Origin: Diploptera punctata
Taxonomy: Eukaryota > Arthropoda > Insecta > Blattodea > Blaberidae
Length of the DNA: 64,000 nucleotides
Reading direction: 5' to 3'
Assembly: GCA_030220185.1 (NCBI GenBank)
Contig: JASPKZ010003434.1
Span: forward strand, 558,001-622,000
The notes under the pieces were generated by a model. That model ran no database searches. It was not told the origin of the DNA and was given only the letters and a program-made list of their open reading frames with translations. Both the position numbers and the translations under genes were made by a program. The first letter of the stretch is position 1, and each line of letters opens with the position of its first letter. Positions 53,311 through 64,000 of this stretch are shown piece by piece.

Positions 53311-53665
53311 AAGTCCACCGCTGTGGTCTCGAGGTAGCGTCCTGACTTGTCAAGCAGCAGGCCCGGCTTCGATTCCCGGTCGGGAAAGGCTCCTGGTTGA
53401 GGTTTTTTTCGGGTTTTTTTCTCACCTGTAAGACAAATGTCAGGAAGCTTAGGGCCCAACGGTCCCCGAAAATCATCCGGCCATCATCATCATCCTTATC
53501 AGTATCATCATCATCATCTTCCTTCACAGGTATGGAAAGCAATGGGAAGCTACCACACCTATAATTCCCTAGTAGGCCTAAAGCTTCAAAGCATAGCATG
53601 AAAATGTTATGAATGCAGTGAAAGACCTGCCCTCGGGCAGAATTACTATGGATGGATGGATGGAT
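53311..53665 (+). repeat. SINE family 2, full length
   Basis: Head GTCCACCGCTGTGGTCTCGA, GGCTTCGATTCCCGGTCGGG. The end is ACTATGGATGGATGGATGG. CCCTAGTAGGCCTAAAGCTT at 53569 contains GGCCTA absent from CCCTAGTAAAGCTG in the reference. Confidence 0.88.
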
Positions 53666-53689
53666 GTAACTTACTGGGACTCATTACCC

Positions 53690-53970
53690 GAATAGTTCAT
53701 GGCTGACCAGACCTTAGCTTTCCGTACATCCTTATCCTGAGCTAATATTTACTCCAATGATTGATAGTCGCACTCAAGAGGAGAGAAATGATATGGTTAG
53801 AGGCCGAACTGGGTGGTGACGATTGAAAGACCAACTGGAATTCGGTGATGGAAGAATAAAACTGAAGATCGAAAAATAAGGACTATCATTCTGAAAGAGA
53901 CACTAGCTAAATTATAAGAGCTGTAAAATTATGCCCATGAATGAGAAGAAGAAGAGGTCGAAGGTTGTAT
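53690..53970. pseudogene. Two LINE 3'-end scraps
   Basis: 53690-53765: CCGTACATCCTTATCCTGAG, CTAATATTTACTCCAATGAT (family D end, minus). 53785-53970: a plus-strand scrap ending ATGAGAAGAAGAAGAGG (GAA-tailed LINE end). Confidence 0.5.
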
Positions 53971-54290
53971 ATTATAGTGAAAGATCCTCAATCTTCTGAC
54001 TAAGGTAGTCTGGCTAATCGCCTTCGTCCTGTTCGGCATGGGTGACACTTTAGGTAGCAATGCTACCGCCGACAATGCTCACGGGGAAATTTAAATGCGC
54101 AAGCCCTTCCCCAACGAATACTCTACAGTAGGCTATATACTATCAAAGGGGAATAAAAAAAACACAGTAGGCCTATTTTTAAATTGGTTTTTCTCACTCA
54201 TTAAGCAAATTCTTTTGTATTAGAGTTTTATTGTCACGATTTATTAATCATAAATCGTTATTCATTTATTTTATTTAACAAGTCAGATTA
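53971..54290. other. Unassigned
   Basis: GC-richer patch 54000-54120 without recognised content. Confidence 0.3.
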
Positions 54291-54292
54291 CA

Positions 54293-54860
54293 CTGAACAA
54301 CAAAAAAATAAACTTTTTTTTTTGTCTCAGAAAGATTCTGATAGTATTTTTTCTCCTGAATTCAAATATGATATGGGGTTTTCTCCATCGTGCAAGGTTT
54401 CCTAGAGACAGGAATTTATAATTTCAAACACTTTAATATTTTCTACATTCGTAACTACACAATATTCGAACATTCTGACTCACCTAGAAAATAAGAAATT
54501 ACGATTTTCTGCTATATTTCGGCTGTGGAGCATCCCTCTTGATGGTCCAACAGTAATCGGCCAGCATAACCTATTACGATTCCATTTGCCTTGATATCTC
54601 TTTTCCATAGCTGAAATCTCCTGATGAAAGTGTTCCCCGTGCTCATCGCTCACTGCGCCAAGATAATAAATGGACGAAAAAACGTTTATTAAAAAAATAA
54701 TTATTTAAATTCATTAATTGAAAATGAAATAAAAAAATTGTGGGTGATGGAGAAATTCCAAATAGGCCTACATATTTGAAAACACGATAAAAAACTGCAT
54801 TAAGTAGAACTATTGGTGCTAATGAGACAAAAATCACGTTGACCAGTGTTATCAGCATTG
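54293..54860 (-). pseudogene. SDEHGEHFH-type arthropod repeat gene, copy 2 (3' end)
   Basis: On the minus strand 54659-54484 reads AVSDEHGEHFHQEISAMEKR, YQGKWNRN, then a 5-nt insertion (TAACCTA at 54567-54573, i.e. TAGGTTA on the coding strand) shifts the frame before LCWPITVGPSRG. In the restored phase LADYCWTIKRDAPQPKYSRK, S and a TAA are visible. Flanks match copy 1 (54293-54480 and 54660-54860). This copy keeps the HGEHFHQ stretch that copy 1 lost. Confidence 0.72.
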
Positions 54861-54879
54861 TAATTCCAATCTATGGTGA

Positions 54880-55095
54880 ATGGGCCCACAAAATTTGCAC
54901 AGAGGCCTTTTGTTTCAGGTTTGGGTTTCCCTTATCTATGCGATAAATCTAGACATGGGGCTCACTACTTTACTTTCTTTCCAAAGGAAACCATATTCAT
55001 AATTTTACTCTCTCAAAAATAGGCTACATCAACCCAGCCGAGTTTCAACAGACAAATCTAGGAACCAAAGACAAACAGGCCTATAGCTTAAACAT
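54880..55095 (-). repeat. SINE family 1, strongly diverged
   Basis: ATTTGCACAGAGGCCTTTTG, TCTAGACATGGGGCTCA and CAACCCAGCCGAGTTTCAAC correspond to the reversed body and B-box (GTTGAAACTCGG). Confidence 0.55.
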
Positions 55096-55460
55096 TAACA
55101 TTGTAGGCTATCTACTACCGGTATATGTCTAGGTTGTGTGAGTAAACTAATAGGCCTACATAGTTTCCTTCATTTCTTGCTAGAATTTTGCCTGGTATTT
55201 TATTTTGAAAAAGGATAACGGATAAGGCCTATAAAAAAAACAAATATCTCCGCTACCAGCGGAATGTAACCTATTGACTAAACTAAAGTTACCCGATATG
55301 ATACTTTATGTCACGCGTCTACAAAAAAAAATGAAATAAAAATATTCTTAGATAGATCATCGGTTGATTAATGTCTTTGACATCGTCCGATTCCTAATAG
55401 TCAATTTTGTCGGTCCATCCAATCTCCTGGTTGTAGATGTTTCTCCTTCATGTATAAATA
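55096..55460. other. Unassigned
   Basis: No gene recognised. Confidence 0.3.
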
Positions 55461-55462
55461 TA

Positions 55463-56245
55463 TTATCTGACTCCAGGAGGTTTTAGGTCTTCCTCTGCCT
55501 CGTCTTCGCTCAGGTTCCATTCCAAAACAGATTTTGGTAGCCGATCCTCTTCCATTCGCTGGGCATGTCCGTACCATTTTAATTGCTGAGTTTTAATATC
55601 ATCTAAAATAGTGTCTTCAATCTTCATTTTCTCCCTTATTACTAAGTTCCTAATTTTTCCTCTTCTTGAAATTCTTGCTGTCTTTCGTTTAAAATCCATT
55701 TCCATTGCCAAAATATACTTATTTGTTTTTGTTGTTAATGGCCAAAGTTCTGCTCCATAAGTAATGATGCTTTTAACAATTGTTTGATATATAGGCCTAT
55801 TCATTTTATTTTTATTACTTATATTTTTATCCCACAATATTCCATTGAGGCAAGCAATTGCAAATTTTCCTTTATTATTTCTATTTCTTATTTCCTCTTC
55901 ATAACTCCCATTTTTATTTATTTTAATTCCTAAATATGTGATCTCACTACAAGATTTTATTGTTTCTCCAGTCTCCAAAATTAAATTTTGTTCTGGTTCA
56001 CCAACTGATAAATATTTTGTTTTTTTCATATTCAAATTTAATCCCCATTTTTCATATTCTTCTATTACTTTTCTAGTCATATATTCTAAATCTTCATAAT
56101 CTTGAGCAATTAACAATTGATCATCTGCAAAATGTAAGTTGTATAGAGTTTTGTTATAGAAATAATTTGCACAATTGAAGTAAATTATCATACAACTGTT
56201 AATTAGAGAACTCTTTAATTCTATAGAACGAACTAGAAGACACAT
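55463..56245 (-). pseudogene. Non-LTR retrotransposon reverse-transcriptase C-terminal half, 260-codon open frame
   Basis: One uninterrupted frame. The palm is at residues about 32-50 (LHFADDQLLIAQDYEDL, catalytic FADD intact), then WGLNLNMKKTKYLS, the EITYLGIKINKNGSYEEEI box (about 103-120), YGAELWPLTTK (about 168), an RRGKIRNLVIREKM linker, WYGHAQRMEEDRLPKS and the stop after EDLKPPGVR. Fingers, endonuclease and ORF1 are missing, so it is a 5'-truncated LINE insertion; the first ~28 codons look like flank. At 55792-55799 TAGGCCTA adds two codons (Arg-Pro) in frame in KMNRPIYQTIVK. Confidence 0.85.
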
Positions 56246-56522
56246 GCTGCTCTACCAGCCGGATGCCGGCCTCATATTCATATAATTAAATCATCCAGCC
56301 TCTACAAAGTTGATAATATAAGTTATAGTCAGCATATCGGGCCTCTCAGCCGTTATAACTGATTTGTCAACCTAGAGTCGCAACTTTTAGTAGCTACTGG
56401 AATTCGTATAGACCTATGCACTAATCGAAATTCCGTAAAAAATGTCTCCCCCAAGTGGACTTCAACAAGCTCTCGTTCCATACCTCGGAAACACAATGGG
56501 ATGCCTTAAACAGTTAGACCAT
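56246..56522 (-). repeat. SINE family 3, diverged
   Basis: CTACCAGCCGGATGCCGGCC, CGTTATAACTGATTTGTCAA and CATACCTCGGAAACACAATG follow the reversed family order. Confidence 0.7.
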
Positions 56523-56569
56523 GGTGTGAGATTGTTAATTTTAGACAAACTATTCGAAATTTGTTATCG

Positions 56570-57520
56570 AAAACTTCGGGTAATTTGGACACCTGTTTTG
56601 AATTTTCTTCTTTAATTAAAGGATTTGAATTTTGTTTAATTACAGTGATTATCATTAGTGTTGTAACTATAAAATAATATTGTTATTTTATTTAAATATG
56701 GAAACATCTTCATAATTTATAAACTCTTTTTACATTACAAGAAAGGTCCACTTTAACCTCCGTATTCGGGTAAACTGGACCCGAGTCCATCCTAGCCTTT
56801 AGACTGTTTTAAGTTTATTTGCTCTATTAATTTATGCAGACAGGTACCAATTCATGTGAAAGTATTTATAACTGATCGTAATTAAAAAATCGTTGATATT
56901 TATTTAATGTTTTGAAAACTTATCGCTGATTATAACATTCACATGTCATTTATCTGCAGACAGCGACGGACTTTGGGTTTAGGTAAAATTACTAGAATAT
57001 TTAATAAAATTAATTAAATGTGTGGCTTTTGCATATATCACTCTTATTGATAAAATATACGTATTCGTGTAAAGTGGACCCCGGTCAACTTTAGCCGCCT
57101 CGTGGAGAGTCTACATTAACCGAATTCCTCTGTTATGTTTAATTATTGTATACAGCAGTCATGTCACATAATAGGCCTATCAAACCAAATCCGTCAGTAG
57201 GCTATATTAAAACATCTTCTACATAATATAGGCCTATTTAGGAATCTTTCAACTTTTTTAATATTCAATAGCAGAAATTAAGAATAAATTCTTAGCTTGA
57301 AAAACTTTTAAAATGGTCGTTTTCATACAATATCATAAATAAACCCTTCTTCCCACAAACAATAAAGGGAACTGGCCTTGAATTAGTCAAAGTTGATGAG
57401 GGGAAGAAATTAAAATATTTTCTGATCGAGGGCAGCATCAACTAATGAAGATATTAACAGGGTCCACTCAAACCGATGGGTCCACATTAACCGAACTTCC
57501 TCTACTAGTTAAACTGGACT
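56570..57520. repeat. Element with a repeated GGTAAAnTGGACC motif
   Basis: The motif occurs in both orientations: 56577 CGGGTAATTTGGACACC, 56745 GGTCCACTTTAACC, 56767 CGGGTAAACTGGACCC, 57067 GTGTAAAGTGGACCCC, 57107 GAGTCTACATTAACCG, 57460 GGGTCCACTCAAACC, 57478 GGGTCCACATTAACCG, 57508 GTTAAACTGGAC. Between them the DNA is AT-rich and non-coding. Possibly subterminal repeats of a DNA transposon. Confidence 0.5.
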
Positions 57521-57845
57521 AAAGATGTTGGTGGCAATATGGCATAGGCTATAGACCTACTCAGACTATAGCCTGGCTTAAATAAGAATCAGAGAGACGT
57601 TATAAGGTATATATGGCGATAACAGAGTTGATAACCTGACCGATATCTTGTGTTGATTGTCTGCAAAAGTGTGAGTCTTAACTTCCTACAACTCAAGGTC
57701 CTCCTGAACCCTGTAGTGCGATCGCTTTACCTTCAGGACTACTTCAGTTTTTAAAATGATTCGTTTCTTAAGCTAATTTAAGTCTAGAAATGCATGCTAT
57801 TAGACAGGGACTCTTGTAATCCCAAATCTTTCCAAAAAACATTAA
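57520..57845. other. Unassigned
   Basis: Nothing recognised. Confidence 0.3.
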
Positions 57846-57847
57846 AC

Positions 57848-58345
57848 TGAAAATTTATAAAGCTGTTATTCTACCAGTTATAGGCTATTATATGGATGCG
57901 AAACATGTGCTATTACTTTAAGGGAGGAAAGGGGATTACGAGTATTTCAGAATAAAGTTGTTAGGAAAATATTTGGACCTAAGAGAGATGGACAGACAGG
58001 CGAATGGAGAAGACTACATAACAGCGACTACATAGTCTTTAGGACTATAAGAAGCCAGATATAATAGGAACAGTTAAGTCTCGTAACTACGATGGGTAAG
58101 ACATGTGGCACGAATCGGGAATGAAAGACTTGCATGGAAGCTTCTTTCATGTAGGAAAACCAGATGGAAAACGTCCAGTTGCTAGACCAAGAATAAGGTG
58201 GGAGAATAACATTGACCATCATTTCAGGGAAGTATATTATACAAGGAATGATTGGAAAACATTAGCTCAGGATAGGGATGTATAGAGGGCTTATGTCCGC
58301 GCGACCATGAACCTACGGGTTTGATAGTGCCAGAGAGTTAATTAG
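57848..58345 (+). pseudogene. LINE family D ORF2 C-terminus and 3' end
   Basis: Broken frames give CETCAITLREERGLRVFQNK, VVRKIFGPKRDGQTGEWRRL, GKPDGKRPVARPRIRWENNI and NDWKTLAQDRDV, then the 3' end ATGAACCTACGGGTTTGATA, GTGCCAGAGAGTTA and a (TTAG)n tail. It is uninterrupted at GGATTACGAGTATTT, where the 16368 copy has TAGGCCTA. Confidence 0.78.
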
Positions 58346-59305
58346 TTAGTTAGCTAATATAAGTCTAAATAAGTTAATTTCAAATTCGAAAGCTATTGCA
58401 AAATACTTAGAATGTCCTGCAGCATTTTGTGTGGAGGTGTATGTACGTTTTTTATAGGGCGCGAGCCACATGTGGGATAGGAGAGAGATGGAAAAAGAGA
58501 GAGAAAAGTCTGGAAAAAGCCAGGAAGATGCTGTTAGTCTTCCTCCAATCACTAACTGTTACCACGCACGCTGCTGCCAAATCAAATAGATTGGATTCGC
58601 CCCGAACCCTCACACCCTATTTTCTTCCCTTCTCGCTGCTAAAAAAGCTATAAGCTTCTACAGTATTCAGACTTGCGCCGTCAGTTTCAAAATGGGAAGG
58701 GGGGTCACTTACCAAACAAAGGAAAAGTTATCGACAGAAGAGCGTAACATAGGCCCCTATCTACCAATGTAATCTAGATTCTACCTATACAAATGGGAAC
58801 TAATTTTTTTACATTACTGTCAGATATTTTTAAAAGCAGAAAACTGCAGGGTTTTCACTTTTTTAAATGTAGGCTATGTGAACTGATGATCAAAATGACA
58901 TTTTATATATTGGTAGAGAAGCTTGTGTTGATATCTAGGGCCTATCGTTGACTTTAGCGAATTCCAATGGAATGAAGATTTACTCGAAAATCCGGAAAAA
59001 TGCACAACATTTTCGAAAAATGGCTTAAAAATAGAGATTTTTGAGCAAGTATAATAAGTTATTATATAAGTATAGGCCTATAGGCCCTATATAGACTATA
59101 TATTTATATAGACTATGCCTCATAAAATGAGTTTGTTATCATCAAATGATTTTTGTAAAATTTGTGCAGATCTTCACCGATCCTATGTAGGTATAGGCTA
59201 AGATACTGAAAATGACCATGATCAAAATTATGTAGGTTATAGGCCTATAGGCCTGTGTGTGAGTGTGTGTGTGTGTGTCTGTGTCTGTTAACGCTCTAGA
59301 GGGCA
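58346..59305. other. Unassigned
   Basis: Several TAGGCCTA-type octamers near 59080 and 59241. A short TG-rich stretch lies at 59252-59288. No gene. Confidence 0.3.
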
Positions 59306-59309
59306 CAAC

Positions 59310-59850
59310 TTTTGTTTTATTAGATCCAAATCAACATTCTTATTACTATATTCTTTTGGGAAACCGAATCTTTTCTTCGTATTGATCTTATAGAAGTATG
59401 GTTTGTTACGGGCTGTTCTCCCATACAAATAGTGTTTTCGCAAAATAATTCTAATTTTTGCCCGGATAATTTTTCTTTTTAGTACATATTTCGATCATAT
59501 AAGCCAGTTCTGGAGCACTAATAATAGGATTATTTTTCACTTCATAGAATGTCCATCTTTCTTCAAGGAAAAATAAATATTTTCTTGACGCTTTTTGTCT
59601 AGCATTGATAAGCCTACAGATTTTTGAAAACGTTTTGTATCTTTTCACAACAAACCACATTGTTCCATGATTTCTGTTAAGATTTTTTCTCATTTCACTC
59701 AAAGATTTTCGTAATTTAAAATGATCTACAATTAGGTAAGCCCTAAGTTTTTTCTCGTCTTATGTAGCTAATTGCACTGGTTAATTCATAGATCTCCTCC
59801 AGCCGGACTCTATGAGTTTTACTTTGACCTTGCTTGCGCATTCTCTGGTA
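59310..59850 (-). pseudogene. Decayed Tc1-like transposase fragment
   Basis: On the minus strand: MRKQGQSKTHRVRLEEIYEL (59840-59780), then after stops LNRNHGTMWFVVKRYKTFSK (HTH, TVW-VKRY signature), EERWTFYEVKNNPIISAPEL (59570-59510, second HTH linker), AKTLFVWENSP (LFGRxARKKP-like) and EEKIRFPKEYSNKNVD (KRLxFAKEH-like) near 59330. The order matches the N-terminal half of Tc1-like transposases. Multiple stops; the DDE core is absent. Confidence 0.7.
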
Positions 59851-59957
59851 AACGAAGATATGGGTATGGCAATCTGTGAAGAAAAAAAAAAAAGTGTTAG
59901 CTTCCAATAATACTAAAATTTAATATATGCTTGTTATAATTATAAACATTAGTTTGA

Positions 59958-60016
59958 AAAACAGCCCAACCGTTTCCCGAACATCGTCTGGCCATCATAA
60001 TCATCATTATCATATT
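59958..60016 (+). repeat. SINE family 2 scrap
   Basis: CAGCCCAACCGTTTCCCGAA and CATCGTCTGGCCATCATAAT. Confidence 0.55.
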
Positions 60017-60046
60017 CATATTCGTCTGATCAGAATGAATATTTTA

Positions 60047-61130
<1,084 letters not shown>

Positions 61131-61555
61131 TATTACATATTACTTCAGTGATAGGCCCTATAAGTAATAAAGCAAATTCATTAAATGCTGTATGAGTTTG
61201 ACTTTGTTTTACTAGATATAGGCTCTGCTTCATTCCATAAACCAGCAGAAAGGACCAAGCACCATGAATTTGACTTGCTGAAAAATTCGCTTAGTTTACA
61301 CAAGTTCCTGAGCAATGGACGTTTTTAGTTAGCTTTGTGTCCCACATATGATACATGAAAAGATTATTTTTTCTCGCCCTGTAAACAAATCAAAATCTTG
61401 TCATGGTTTTATTTTGGTTTTATCTAGGCCTAACTATGTTTCATTATCATATTTTCATTTTATTTGTAACTCTTAAACTTAATTGGAAATCTGTATAAAT
61501 ATTTAAAAAATCTTAATAGAATCTTTCTGAAACAAAAATAAATTAATAAATAACC
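61131..61555. other. Unassigned
   Basis: One TAGGCCTA-type site near 61427. No gene. Confidence 0.3.
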
Positions 61556-61557
61556 TA

Positions 61558-61878
61558 TGGGGCTACAGGCCTAGAAGGCTCTTGGTCTACCAGCCTTCCA
61601 TTGGCCTGACATCCTCAGAGAGGCGAACGGATATCTAGTCAGAAAAGGAGTTATACAACTTGTCAGGCTCGTCTGGTCTCCCAGCCGTTATACCTGATTT
61701 TTCCATTCTGGAACCGCTATTTATTATAGTTAACAAAATTTTCGCGATATAGGATGGGTACCGGTCTCATGCTAAGAAAATTTCTTCCCCCATGGGGACT
61801 CGATCCAGCGAAAGTCCCGGTAGCTGCATCAAGCCTTAAACTGTATAGCCTACCGCTCGCCTACAGAGCGAGACACTG
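61558..61878 (-). repeat. SINE family 3, near full length
   Basis: On the minus strand: GTCTCGCTCTGTAGGCGAGC head, CTTTCGCTGGATCGAGTCCC, CATGAGACCGGTACCC and the AGGCCTGTAGCCCCAT end. Confidence 0.82.
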
Positions 61879-62087
61879 TAAACCCAACCTCAATAAATTG
61901 AAAGTGCAAATAATTTTGCTTCTTGATAATTCACATAAAAACAAAATTAAAGCTCGTCAAGCCCGTTCTAGGCGCACGTAAAGATTCCCAAATTTTGGGT
62001 CCAAGAACAAATTTAGTTTTCAAAATTAACATTACTTTTCGCTCAAAAAAACAAAGTCGTAACTCCGCTTCAAGACTGTATAGGCCT

Positions 62088-62150
62088 AGATCATCATAAT
62101 CATCAACAATCACGGATTAAGCCCATGTGGCTTGTTCCGGTCTCATAGAT
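62088..62150 (-). pseudogene. LINE family B 3' scrap
   Basis: ATCAACAATCACGGATTAAG and CCCATGTGGCTTGTTCCGGT resemble the 3' end at 22155-22205 (AACAAGGATTGAGCCCAGAC, TGTTCCGATCT). Confidence 0.45.
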
Positions 62151-62855
62151 TAAGCTGTCAATACACACCTGTCGAGAATTATTTAAAGTAGGCTTACCTA
62201 CGTATAGGCCTAGCCACTTAGGTAAGGCCTACTAGTTTTTGTTTAATTCTATAAACAGACATTTCATCGCAGACCTATTTTCTTAACGTGTGTTTCATTC
62301 TGTTCTCTTCTTCATTTAACCTTTAATTTTCTTTGTTTTGTTATTTCCTTTAACTTTGTATTTGAATATTTTTCTGGTTACTTTATAATTATTAACCTAT
62401 CATCGTAGGCTTTTTGTTATTAACTCTACTTTTCAAAGAGCATACAGTAGAAGGTCTTAAACTTAGGCCTACTTGTTGAATAATTTTCAATTATTATGTT
62501 AGGCCTATATCTAATACTATTTCTAGCGTTTGTGCAAATTTAAAGTTACAACTAGGCCCTATACAAAATATATTCGCACTATGACTCATCTGAATTTTTT
62601 CCTCGATATTCAGAAGAGTCGTGTAATGTAGTATTGTTTTAAATTTCACAAGGATAGGACTATTGAAAATTTTAGTAGGTTAAATGCATGATTCAACTTA
62701 TTAACTTTAGTAGGTTATTTCAGTCATATTTAATTTGCAATATCCTGGATATTATCATTTTATTTTAATTTCTCTCTTCCTTTTCAGTAAGTTTATATTT
62801 CAATCATGTGAAGTCTGGAAACAAGGAATAGGCCTAGTATATTACGATGCGAGGT
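62151..62855. other. Unassigned, scar-rich
   Basis: TAGGCCTA at about 62206, 62466, 62503 and 62829. No gene. Confidence 0.3.
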
Positions 62856-62858
62856 TGG

Positions 62859-62950
62859 AAGTGGTTTTTACAGAATCGAGGAAAAATGTTTAAAAACCAA
62901 GGCATAGCGAGGTTTTTAATTTCCGAGATTCTGTAAAACACTTCACAAAC
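62859..62950. repeat. Hairpin
   Basis: GAAGTGGTTTTTACAGAATC and GTTTAAAAACC pair with GGTTTTTAATTTCC and GATTCTGTAAAACACTTC around AAGGCATAGCG. Confidence 0.55.
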
Positions 62951-63167
62951 GTGCGTTGTAGGCCACATTATTTTTTGCGCGATGGTGTTTTCAAAATAAT
63001 AAATAGGCTAGTAGTAAAATAATAACATATTTGTTGGAAATATTTGCGTTCGTTATAAACAATTGACCAACGTAACAGTGTGGGCAATGTTTATTAGTTG
63101 AGACAACAGGAGGCCTTGAGAACAATTACTAATAACATGGCCGCAAGTAGCCTACATATTTATTGTT

Positions 63168-63470
63168 TTATATTGTTTCAAATAGAGTTCTGTTCATTTA
63201 AAATGCAGTTAGGCCTATTTGTTCCGTATAATGTATATTAATACTACCTTTTGGATATTTTCTATATATACATTGTACGTAGTATAAATAGAGGGCAGTG
63301 ATTTTACTTTCCGCACGTGGGTGTAGATGTAATATTACAGTATAGTTATTTAGGTTGGCAACCCCGAAATGCAAGAAGTTGAACTTTCAATAATGGTCGC
63401 CATTGCTGGTAAGTACGACAAAACGCACTATCGCGCAAAAAATAATTGAAATAAGCTGTCAATAGTTATA
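63168..63470 (+). repeat. Dispersed repeat R1, copy B
   Basis: Counterpart of 1421-2060 without the hairpin. TATAAATA at 63281 is followed by GAGGGCAGTGATTTTACTTT. A GT-donor-like GCTG|GTAAGT lies at 63408. TATA-containing repeats can be element promoters, but nothing coding is attached within view. Confidence 0.7.
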
Positions 63471-63930
63471 GGCTATATGAACTTAAATAGCCTATATCGC
63501 TATAGGTCATAAGTTTAAAAATAATAGTCTACATTTGGGAAATGTTTTCCTAATGTTTCATTTTAAAATTTGCAAAAATGGGGAAAATACTAGTAGGCCT
63601 AGAATTTTCTCATAATAGGCCTATTAGACGTAGACCCTGCTTGTTGAAACCACTGTTTATCTGTCCATTATAACAAACTTCGGTTACTATTATTATTTTT
63701 TTTTAAATGTGACGATTTAATAATACGCACAAAATAAGATGACCTACACAGTTCTAGTAAGCCTACTGCATTAACTTATCACTATTATTCACAAATCAAG
63801 TTAAGTTAACATCAAATGGAATTGACATAGCCTAATTTAGACCTATTTCACACAATAAATTTCTTATGGTATTTTATAACTTAAAAAAATGGCTCCTCCG
63901 AAATTTGAATCCTTTACTACCTCCATCCTG
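63471..63930. other. Unassigned
   Basis: Two TAGGCCTA at 63594 and 63616. No gene. Confidence 0.3.
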
Positions 63931-63931
63931 G

Positions 63932-64000
63932 CACGCCGTAGCGTATTTTGGTTAGGGCAATACGCTACAAACTGAATGGTTGGAGGTTCGAGTCATGGTG
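63932..64000 (+). repeat. SINE family 4 head, runs off right edge
   Basis: GGCACGCCGTAGCGTATTTT ... GAGGTTCGAGTC. Same tRNA-like head as the 8055-8372 copy. Confidence 0.75.

Noticed and set aside
53240..53599. 119-codon minus-strand ORF
   Set aside because: Translation of SINE family 2, including its ATC microsatellite (poly-Asp).
63281..63288. TATAAATA considered as a host gene promoter
   Set aside because: It lies in dispersed repeat R1; an element-borne or accidental TATA is more likely, so it is only noted there.

Overview
This is AT-rich, intron/intergenic-type animal DNA made almost entirely of interspersed repeats, and it holds no complete host gene that I can recognise. The mixture (Tc1/mariner-type transposases of the HTH/DUF4817 kind common in insects, RTE/CR1/Jockey-like non-LTR fragments, several tRNA-derived SINE families, Helitron-like elements, fold-back elements) points to a large-genome arthropod. 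The repeat repertoire resembles polyneopteran insects such as cockroaches. That assignment is inference from family resemblance; nothing in the window proves the species.

Layout. 0-5 kb: a gag-like ORF1 of a non-LTR retrotransposon running off the left edge, a dispersed repeat carrying a large hairpin, SINEs, a 700-bp LINE ORF2 remnant. 5-12 kb: SINEs in both orientations and a Helitron-like element with A|T flanks, a TC start and a CTAG end. 12-17 kb: LINE 3' ends, a promoter-like and exon-like island near 13.2-13.6 kb, one copy of an unclassified arthropod repeat gene (SDEHGEHFH type), and an RTE-like LINE interrupted by a mitochondrial COX3 fragment (NUMT). 17-31 kb: more SINEs, two further Helitron-like copies, a hAT-like MITE with an 8-bp target duplication, LINE fragments and a decayed mariner-type transposase. 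31-36 kb: a junction of two LINE fragments, a long (TTA)n, fold-backs, and the best preserved gene of the window, a mariner-type transposase inside 46-bp terminal inverted repeats set in TA-microsatellite DNA. 36-46 kb: LINE and SINE nests, including a fold-back inside a SINE with a 13-bp target duplication, a LINE inside a SINE, and inverted duplications. 46-64 kb: decayed DNA, a head-to-head SINE palindrome, a second SDEHGEHFH copy, a 260-codon reverse-transcriptase remnant, a decayed Tc1-like transposase, a 136-bp (TG)n, and a second copy of the repeat found at the left end.

The main unexplained signal is the octamer TAGGCCTA, seen roughly 110 times by eye (AGGCCT core) against an expectation of about 6 from base composition. 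Comparing repeat copies inside the window shows that it arises as a small insertion at TA: one copy reads ...TA... and its paralogue reads ...TA-GGCC-TA.... Length variants (TAGGCTA, TAGGGCCTA, TAGGCCCTA) behave the same way. This looks like either excision scars of a TA-targeting transposon with GG(G)...(C)CC ends or a distinct micro-insertion process. Two such insertions fall inside decayed coding sequences.
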